From CBDBCK01 sp965203345 (lineage in GTDB: Bacteria > Chloroflexota > Dehalococcoidia > Lucifugimonadales > Lucifugimonadaceae), in the NCBI GenBank assembly GCA_965203345.1, contig CBDBCK010000028.1:496001-560000 (forward strand): a DNA stretch of 64,000 bases. The letters are read 5' to 3'. The first letter of the stretch is position 1. Each line of letters starts with the position of its first letter. A model generated the notes under the pieces. The model was not told the DNA's origin and did not search any database. It saw nothing but the letters and a program-made list of their open reading frames with translations. Position numbers and translations under genes: made by a program. Of the stretch, positions 54,669-61,459 are shown one piece after another.

Positions 54669-55347
54669 CCATATTGCTCGTTTCTATATTTGGAAGCATG
54701 TCGGACTCTTCGTAAGGTTCACTTGTACGATTCACAAAAGCGGCACACATTCCACTTGCACGTGCTCCTAGTATATCAAACGAGTTGGATGAAACCATTA
54801 TTACCTCGTACGCCTCTAACCCCATGTCCGCGACAGCTTGTCTATACACTGCAGGGTGAGGTTTGAATACCCCGACGGTTTCAACAGAGAACACAAAATC
54901 AAAATCGGTTCGTATACGTTCTCGTATAAGGTAATCTATGAACCGAGCGTCTCCGTTTGAGACGGCCGCCATCTTGTAGTGTGAGCGCATATTAGCAAAA
55001 GAGTTAGCAATATCCGAGAAGCACGTAAGTCCATTCCACGCGTCCATCCATGAGATGGTTTCATCTTTGGTAGGCTCTATATTAAAGTTGCGAGCGGTAT
55101 AAAGGAAAGCCCTGCGCGTAGTCTCCAAGTAGCCTGAATGGCCGAGCTGCATTAGGCTGTCCTGGTACTGCTCCAGGCGTTGACGGCGGCGAAAAAAGTT
55201 CCAGAACACTTCAGGACTAACCAGCGCGTCAAGGTGGTCGGATAAGAAATTTTCTATTGGACCTATCAGACTGCCCCTCAAATCTAGGACTGTCCCGAAG
55301 ATGTCAAACGCCAACGCTTTGCAAGCTCGTAAGTCAGTTTTGCTCAT
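54643..55347 (-). CDS. HAD-type hydrolase (2-haloacid dehalogenase-like)
   Basis: 234 residues. Motif I DIFGTV with nucleophile Asp15, motif II in AAVSNGDARF, the Lys in GVFKPHPAVYRQA, and motif IV VMVSSNSFDILGARASGM. The order and the SSNSFD motif match type II haloacid dehalogenases, which invert configuration at C2 of short haloacids; many relatives are phosphatases. Four bases after the E1 beta stop. Confidence 0.88.
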   Translation of the reverse strand: MSKTDLRACKALAFDIFGTVLDLRGSLIGPIENFLSDHLDALVSPEVFWNFFRRRQRLEQYQDSLMQLGHSGYLETTRRAFLYTARNFNIEPTKDETISWMDAWNGLTCFSDIANSFANMRSHYKMAAVSNGDARFIDYLIRERIRTDFDFVFSVETVGVFKPHPAVYRQAVADMGLEAYEVIMVSSNSFDILGARASGMCAAFVNRTSEPYEESDMLPNIETSNMDELASYLA

Positions 55348-55351
55348 CTGC

Positions 55352-56335
55352 TTACTCCATAGTCCGCCGAATAGCTGCCTTTACTTTTTCTTTATCGGGA
55401 TAAACCAACTTCTCCAAAACAGGAGTATAGGGTATGTGAACTTGCTCCGACGCCACCTTTTGCACAGGTGCCTGGAGATACCAGAACCCCTCTTCCGCCA
55501 TTATGGAGATTATTTCGGAAGCTGCAGAACACACTTTGTGAGCCGGATCTGCCACAACTAGACGCCCCGTCTTTTCGACTGATTCAAGCAAGGTCTGCTT
55601 ATCGAGAGGGCAGAGTGTGCGCGGATCTATCACCTCAACCGATATACCTTCGGCTTCTACCTCTTGAGCTGCGGTCAAGGCTATTGGATTAGCTCCTGCG
55701 ATTGCCACCACAGTTACATCAGTGCCTGATCGCTTCACGTCGGCAGTTCCTATCGGTATCAACAGTTCGTCTTCCGACAGTGAGTCGTTGTTCGGCACTT
55801 CGCCGCGGCTTCCCAAAAGTGTTCCGTCTTCAAAGACTATGACAGGGTCGTTGTCACGCACCGCTGTCTTGAGAAGTCCCTTCATGTCGGCTGGTGTGGA
55901 AGGAGCTATTAGTTTCAGCCCGGGCATATTCATGAACATCGGGTACGACCGGTCGGAGTGATGCGCCGCTGATCCGGCTCCGTAATACATAGTAGCTCGG
56001 TACACTACAGGGAGTGTCGCTTGTCCTCCGAACATATAGCGCATCTTGGCCGCTTGGCTGATCAGCTGATCCATCCCTACCCACATAAAGCTAGTTAGCG
56101 TCTCCACTATTGGGCGCATTCCTACGAGAGCAGAACCTATTGCTGCTCCAAAAAAGGCGGACTCCGACAATGGGGTATCTAGCACTCGCTCACTACCGAA
56201 CTTGTCCATAAGGCCGGCAGTAGCTCCATAAACCGCCCTCCGTATGTCCTCTCCCATGATGAACACTGAAGAGTCGCGTTCCATCTCTTCATGTATTGCC
56301 TGATTAATCGCTTCTACAAATACCATCTGGGGCAT
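55352..56335 (-). CDS. 2-oxoacid dehydrogenase E1, beta subunit
   Basis: 327 residues. FVEAINQAIHEEMERDSSVF, MGEDIRRAVYGATAGL, TPLSESAFFGAAIGSALVGM and YYGAGSAAHHSDRSYPMFMN are E1 beta blocks (pyruvate, branched-chain or acetoin type); the C-terminal transketolase domain shows EVIDPRTLCPLDKQTLLESV. It pairs with the E1 alpha gene 33 bases upstream to form the ThDP-dependent decarboxylase. The exact 2-oxoacid is not determined by what I can see. Confidence 0.94.
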   Translation of the reverse strand: MPQMVFVEAINQAIHEEMERDSSVFIMGEDIRRAVYGATAGLMDKFGSERVLDTPLSESAFFGAAIGSALVGMRPIVETLTSFMWVGMDQLISQAAKMRYMFGGQATLPVVYRATMYYGAGSAAHHSDRSYPMFMNMPGLKLIAPSTPADMKGLLKTAVRDNDPVIVFEDGTLLGSRGEVPNNDSLSEDELLIPIGTADVKRSGTDVTVVAIAGANPIALTAAQEVEAEGISVEVIDPRTLCPLDKQTLLESVEKTGRLVVADPAHKVCSAASEIISIMAEEGFWYLQAPVQKVASEQVHIPYTPVLEKLVYPDKEKVKAAIRRTME

Positions 56336-56368
56336 GGGATGGTCCTTCCTTTCCGAACCTAGTTTAGG

Positions 56369-57358
56369 CTAACCGGTTGTTATCGGACTAGCCCACATAT
56401 CTTCATGCAGTTCCGACGGTTCTGGCCAAGGGCTGTTTCGTGCAAACTCTACTGCAGATTCCACCTCCTGGTTACTTTTCTCTCTGATCCGTGCACATTC
56501 CTCTTCCGTAGCGATATCCCATTCCAGCAAACGGCTTTGATGTATATCTATTGGATCTCTGGTACGCCAGTTATCAATTTCTTTCTGCGTTCGGTACTCT
56601 CCTCTACGTATTCGTCCAAGTCCCAGTGAATGCTCTTCAAACCTGTATGTCAGAGCTTCTATGAGCGAAGGTCCTTCCCCTGAACGAGCGCGCTTTACGG
56701 CCTCGTTAGTTGCCTCGTAAACCGCTATAGCGTCTTGTCCATCTACTGTAACGCCTGGCATATCGTAAGCCGTAGCTCGTTGTGCTATGTTCTCAACGGC
56801 CGAAGACTCTTTGTACGAAGTTGTAACGGCGTACTGGTTGTTCTCACATACAAATACGACGGGTAAATTCCATACGGAAGCCAGGTTCATAGTCTCGTGA
56901 CATGCTCCTTGATTTGATGCTCCGTCTCCGAAAAAGACCAATGTTACAAATCCACGCCCGCTGATCTTAGAACCCAGGGCTGCCCCCGCAGCTACTGGGA
57001 CAGAAGACGCCACTATGCCGGATTCTCCTAATATCCCTACCGAAAAATCGGCAAGGTGCATCGATCCACCCTTCCCCTTACAATAGCCGTCGCGCCGCCC
57101 GTAAAGCTCTGCCATAGCTCGTTTTATGTCCCCTCCCTTTGCCAGAGGATGACCATGCGACCGATGGTTTCCAGCAATGTAGTCCTCATCTTTGAGTGCA
57201 AGGCAAGCACCCACAGCTACTGCCTCTTCACCTATGTAAGGGTGCGCGGCTCCTGAAAACTCTCCTGCGGAGTGTACCTCCATGACCTTCAACTCAAAAT
57301 TTCTGATAACCCACATCCGTTCAAGCATTAACAGCAATTTATCTGCAGGTATGTTCAT
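56369..57358 (-). CDS. 2-oxoacid dehydrogenase E1, alpha subunit
   Basis: 329 residues from the ATG at 57358 (GAGGGAG ahead); a TTG at 57373 is less likely. The ThDP motif is GDGASNQGACHETMNLASVW...NN. HPYIGEEAVAVGACLAL and GKGGSMHLAD are typical of the pyruvate/acetoin group, as is the HSLGLGRIRRGEYRT loop. First gene of the dehydrogenase cluster. The duplicated block starting at 57399 begins just 41 bases upstream. Confidence 0.94.
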   Translation of the reverse strand: MNIPADKLLLMLERMWVIRNFELKVMEVHSAGEFSGAAHPYIGEEAVAVGACLALKDEDYIAGNHRSHGHPLAKGGDIKRAMAELYGRRDGYCKGKGGSMHLADFSVGILGESGIVASSVPVAAGAALGSKISGRGFVTLVFFGDGASNQGACHETMNLASVWNLPVVFVCENNQYAVTTSYKESSAVENIAQRATAYDMPGVTVDGQDAIAVYEATNEAVKRARSGEGPSLIEALTYRFEEHSLGLGRIRRGEYRTQKEIDNWRTRDPIDIHQSRLLEWDIATEEECARIREKSNQEVESAVEFARNSPWPEPSELHEDMWASPITTG

Positions 57359-57551
57359 AGGTGTCTCCCTCAATAGTGGCAGAAAAGTTAAGGTCCTCTC
57401 AAACCATTTTATATTATGCGCGCGTTGTCCAGAAGCTTATGAAGCCTATATTGTTAGTTGAGTACACTCCCCTCAGCTCTCCCGAAACCAACACCACCCC
57501 AAGCTTGATGGTTGACTTAATTGTCAGTAACAGTCTCAGTTCACGAAGGTG

Positions 57552-58896
57552 CTAGTTCGTCTCCAGCTTGTTGTTGCCCGACCGAATTCGTAAACGAATT
57601 GCTTCTATATGATCCCTAATACGCTTCTTTTTAATATTGTCAAAGTCTTCTGGGTGATCAACATCAATATACACCATATTAGGAATATTACGACGATTAT
57701 CATGCTTATTGCGTATCAGATAAATCAGCATGGGTGTATGAGGTGTTTCCAACATACGATAAGCAATCAGTAATTCGTAAGGAAGAGAGCTTTTTGCACT
57801 GCTAATGATGATATCTGCTTCCATGCAGGCATTGATCTAGATGACGCAAATTGTCATAATTTTCTCCTATTGTAGTGTCTGATATTTCAGAAAACGGCTT
57901 GAATACTCTTTCTTCGTATGTATCCTCAATATCCCTTAATTCTCTCAGTTGATCCTTTGACAAGAACGGATATTTTTCTTGACGATGATATATATCACTA
58001 AAGGGTCTTTTGTAGCCGTCAGATAAAGTAAGGATAGAGGAATCGTTTGGATCAAGCCATTGAAGTACTTGCTTGATAATAGGTAAATATTCTTCAATTG
58101 CAAGTAGTGGAAATTGTCCCTTGAAATCTCTCAACGAATCTAGCGCTTGACCTCTTACTATCCACTGTTGCCATGGAGTGCGAATTACTCCGCGGTCTCC
58201 TTCTCTTACATGTATAAGAATTTTTATCTTCCCACTCTTGAATTTTGACGGATAAGGATGCTTGATTCTCGCTTCTTCATATGCGCGCCGTAGATATGGA
58301 ATGAGTAGAGCGTATGATGTGGAGGCTTCCCTAAACTTTGTCAACCAATTTTGTGGGAGGTTCTCTCTGGTCGGTGTCCGGGTATGGTTACTTCGTAGCA
58401 GTAGACGATGCAATATAGCATTTACTTTTCCGTTATATGGGGATATATGCACCACTATAGCGGACGACCCAGTACGTCTTCTTTCTCCCGTCTTTGATAT
58501 CCAAGGTAAAAGCAACTTCAAGCGATTCCTATACAGTTGCTGTCGGACCATGCACATTATTATGTTCTGAGCGTCCTTTGAGGATAAAGATCCTAGCTCA
58601 TCCCGGCTCATTAAAGGTATATAGATAATCTTTGCTTCCCGGATCTTCTCGTCAGCAGGGAAAAGTTCTGATAGCGCTTCGTTAAAGCCGAGAAAGTCAA
58701 AAATATTGTTATTGTGATCGGACCTCTTCGTGTCTAATGGCTGATGAATGTAATTCCAACCCATAGATCTGCATATATCGTAATAAATCCTCCAATAGTT
58801 GAGCCTGTCTCCGAGTCCTGAATATGGGTCTATATGAAGCAAAAAGTAGATTTTTGATTCAGTGTATATGTTTTGCATAGCTTGCTTTACTTTCAT
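57552..58896 (-). pseudogene. Glycosyltransferase-like gene, member B, frameshifted
   Basis: Left copy of the duplicated gene. Residues 1-~353 (ATG 58896) match member C: YSGLGDRLNYWRIYYDI, RSDHNNNIFDFLGF, ILIHVREGDRGV, LSDGYKRPFSDIY, ENYDNLRHL. Near 57836 one extra T (GCATTGATCTAG against GCATTGACTAG in the right copy) shifts the frame, so the first frame ends early at 57802. The remaining ~90 codons continue in another frame to 57552 and still match (EADIIISS..., NIKKKRIRDHIEAIRLRIRS). The lost part holds the late A-D-I-I-I strand, so the product is probably inactive. Confidence 0.8.
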
Positions 58897-59280
58897 CTGC
58901 TAAATAGACGGTGAAATGAGGTGAGATTCCTTGCCTTACCTTGAATTAGTGCGTTTATAACTTCTCTGCCAGCTGGCTGTACATTGTACCTGATTACTTC
59001 TCAATATGGTCAGGGGGCTCAATGTAAATTAACACAACTTTAAGAATGGTCGCTTACCCTCAAGGTTGACGAGTTAGACTGATAGATGTTTAATTATAAC
59101 GATATCGTCTGGGTAGACTGTCCACAGGAAGGGATTGACATGGGTTTTGATGTTTCTAGGCTGCTCCAATTCTCTGAATCTTTCCAAGTTTGCCCTCAGC
59201 GTAAGGGCAAAAACTGACAGTATTATAGTAGAATATAATATATTGAGTTTGCTCGAAACCTCTAATCCATCCTTAAATTT
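58897..59280. other. Duplicated gyrB leader region, left copy
   Basis: 384 bases, no gene. It is the left-copy version of 61052-61459 and keeps the same signals: TTGACA (59137-59142), the hairpin TGCCCT-CAGCGTA-AGGGCA (59191-59209), TATAAT (59234-59239) and a second, weaker hairpin (59245-59262). It now drives only the gyrB remnant. Confidence 0.7.
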
Positions 59281-59448
59281 ATGACATCAATAATACGCGC
59301 CTCTCTAAGAAACGCCTCTTACGACTATACTTCTAGTGATATAACTGTGCTAGAAGGGTTGGAAGCAGTCCGTAAAAGGCCAAGCATGTATATAAGTTCT
59401 ACAGGTGTCAGAGACAATGGACGACGTGATACTGGATGTGGCTATGCA
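59281..59448 (+). pseudogene. gyrB 5' remnant with internal deletion
   Basis: Bases 59281-59405 match the first 125 bases of gyrB (61460-61584), including DYTSSDITVLEGLEAVRKRP. Then 59406-59448 match gyrB 62244-62286, so 659 bases are missing. After 59448 the sequence is no longer gyrB but the start of the next duplicate. The surviving frame reads on to a stop at 59497-59499 (72 residues in all). The ATP-binding Gly-rich segment is damaged (MYISSTG for MYIGSTG). No GyrB function is possible. Confidence 0.9.
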
Positions 59449-59587
59449 TTTCAAACCATTTTATATTATGCGCGTTGTCCAGAAGCCTATATTGGTTAGG
59501 TGAGTACACTGTCCTCAGCTCTCCCGCTTTAAACCAACACCACCCCAAGATGGTAGACTAAACTGTCAGTAACAGTTCAAGAAAGTG

Positions 59588-61051
59588 TTAATTCGTCTCC
59601 AGTCTGTTATTGCCCGACCGAATTCGTAAACGAATTGCTTCTATATGGTCCCTAATATACTTCTTTTTAATATTGTCAAAGTCTTCTGGGTTATCAATAT
59701 CAATATACAATATATTAGGAATATCAGGACGAGCGGAAGTGTATAATACATCATTTATCTTTCTTGTCAGATAAATCAGCATGGGTGGATGGGGTGTTTC
59801 CAACCGGCGATAAGTACTCAGTAATAGAAGGGGAGCAGAGCTTCTGCAAATGATGATATCCGCTTCTATGCAGGCATTGACTAGATGACGTAAATTGTCA
59901 TAGTTTTCTCCTATTGCAATGTTTGATATATCAGAAAATGGCTTGAATACTCTTTCTTCGTATGTATCCTGAATATGCCATAATTCTCTCAGTTGATCCT
60001 TTGTTAAGAATGGATGTTTTTCTTGATGATAATATATATCACTAAAGGTTTTTCCGTAACCGTCAGATGAAGTAAAGATAGAGGAATCATTTGGATGAAT
60101 CCATTGAAGTAATTGCTTGGCCATAGGTAAATATTCTTCAGCTGCAATTACTGGAAATTTTCCCTTGAAATCTCTCAACGAATCTAGCACTTGACCTTTT
60201 ACTATCCACTGTTGTGCTGGAGTGCGTATTACCCCTATGTCTCCTTGTCTCACCTGTATAAGAACTTTGATCTTCCCGCTCTTGAATTTTGACGGATAAG
60301 GATGTTTGATTCTCGCTTCTTCATATGCGCGCCGTAGATATGAACTGAGTTGAGTGCTCGGTGCGGCAAAGGTCCCCCCCCCGTTTTGTGGCGGTTGATT
60401 CCTGGACAGTGCCCGGATAGGGTTAACTCGTAGCAGTACTCGTAGCAGTATACGATGCAGTATAATACGATGCAGTATAGCGATACGATGCAATATAGTG
60501 TTTACACTTCTGTGATATTTCGATCCACGTGGAAACATATGCGCTACTATAGCGGACGGCCCAGTACGTCCATAATTCGATCCACGTGGAGGAAACATAT
60601 GTACCACTATAGCGGACGGTCCAGCACGTCTTCTTTCTCCCGTCTTTAAGATCCAAGGTAAAAGTAATTTCAAGTGACTCCTATACAGTTGCCATCGGAC
60701 CTTGCACATTATTACGTCTTGAACATCCTTTGACGAGGATAAATTTCCTAGTCCAAACTTGCTCATTAAAGATATATTGATAATCTTTGCCTCGCGCACA
60801 TTCTCGTCAGCAGGGAAAAGTTCTGATAGCGCGTCGTTAAAGCCGAGGAAGTCAAAAATATTATTATTGGGATCAGACCTCTTCGTGTCTAATGGCTGAT
60901 GAACGTAGTTCCAGCCCATAGATGTGCATATATCATAATAACGACGCCAATAGCTGAGCCTGTCTCCGAGTCCTGTTGATGAGCTTAGATGAAGCAAAAA
61001 GTAGATTTTTGGTTCAGTATATATATTTTGTATAGCTTGTTTAATTTTCAT
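59588..61051 (-). CDS. Glycosyltransferase-like protein, member C, with internal repeats
   Basis: 487 residues, right copy of the duplicated gene and the only full-length one of this pair. The family motifs are STGLGDRLSYWRRYYDI, RSDPNNNIFDFLGF, VLIQVRQGDIGV (Gln where the others have His), TSSDGYGKTFSDIY, ENYDNLRHLVNACIEADIII. The middle carries in-frame mini-repeats (GPSAIVVHMFP and GPSAIVAHMFP; several ILHRI/LLRV units) missing from the left copy, and a run of nine G in the coding strand (60374-60382) encoding part of NGGGTF. Sugar transfer is an inference from the H/Q-x-R-x-G-D pattern. ATG at 61051. Confidence 0.6.
   Translation of the reverse strand: MKIKQAIQNIYTEPKIYFLLHLSSSTGLGDRLSYWRRYYDICTSMGWNYVHQPLDTKRSDPNNNIFDFLGFNDALSELFPADENVREAKIINISLMSKFGLGNLSSSKDVQDVIMCKVRWQLYRSHLKLLLPWILKTGERRRAGPSAIVVHMFPPRGSNYGRTGPSAIVAHMFPRGSKYHRSVNTILHRIAILHRIILHRILLRVLLRVNPIRALSRNQPPQNGGGTFAAPSTQLSSYLRRAYEEARIKHPYPSKFKSGKIKVLIQVRQGDIGVIRTPAQQWIVKGQVLDSLRDFKGKFPVIAAEEYLPMAKQLLQWIHPNDSSIFTSSDGYGKTFSDIYYHQEKHPFLTKDQLRELWHIQDTYEERVFKPFSDISNIAIGENYDNLRHLVNACIEADIIICRSSAPLLLLSTYRRLETPHPPMLIYLTRKINDVLYTSARPDIPNILYIDIDNPEDFDNIKKKYIRDHIEAIRLRIRSGNNRLETN
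60430..60630 (-). repeat. Short tandem repeats inside member C
   Basis: CGATCCACGTGGA plus the following CTATAGCGGACGG...CAG-ACGTC unit occurs twice (60521-60570 and 60578-60630); the left-copy gene has one such unit (about 58441-58490). To the left, CGTAGCAGTA occurs twice and TACGATGCA-TATA three times (60430-60500), again single in the left copy. All length changes keep the frame. Confidence 0.8.
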
Positions 61052-61459
61052 CTGCTAAATAGACGGTGAAATGAGGTGAGATTCCTTATCTGGCCTTGAA
61101 TTAGTGCGTTTATAGCTTCGCCGTGGCTCTGTATATGCTCCCTGATCAGCCCCCTGCTCACTCTCCTCAATATGGTCAAAAAGTTCAATGTAAGTGTACA
61201 CAACTCTAAGGTAAGATAAGTAAGAATGGTCACTTACCCTCAAGGTTGACGAGTTAGATTGATAGATATTTAATTATAACGATACCGTCTGGGTAGACTG
61301 TCCACAGGAAGGGATTGACATGGGTTTTGATGTTACTAGGCTGCTCCAATTCTCTGAATCTTTCCAAGTCTGCCCTCAGCGTAAGGGCAATAGTCGACGG
61401 TATTGTAGTAGAATATAATATATTGAGATTGCCCGAATCTCTAAGCCATCCTTAAATTT
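61052..61459. other. gyrB leader and promoter region
   Basis: 408 bases with no credible gene; the short frames on the minus strand have no content. Signals found are listed separately (61371-61441). TTGACA at 61317-61322 is a perfect -35-like hexamer, but the best -10 at normal distance is only TAGGCT; both are kept in the left copy. Confidence 0.6.
61371..61441 (+). promoter_or_regulatory. gyrB -10 element and two hairpins
   Basis: TGCCCT-CAGCGTA-AGGGCA (61371-61389) is a 6-bp stem just upstream of a TATAAT (61414-61419). GAGATT-GCCCG-AATCTC (61425-61441) would lie at the 5' end of the transcript if the TATAAT is used. Both are kept in the duplicated leader, the second with a paired change (A-T to T-A). 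No good -35 is 17 bases before the TATAAT (TAGTCG). Confidence 0.4.

Noticed and set aside
59137..59165. TTGACA with TAGGCT as the gyrB promoter
   Set aside because: The -35 is perfect but the -10 matches at only three positions; kept as a remark, not as a separate feature.
59281..59499. 72-residue frame as an independent small gene
   Set aside because: It is the start of gyrB joined to an internal gyrB piece and then to unrelated duplicate sequence; a remnant.
61300..61315. CTGTCCACA near gyrB as a DnaA box and replication origin
   Set aside because: Only a single site, two mismatches from the consensus, no cluster and no dnaA or dnaN nearby.
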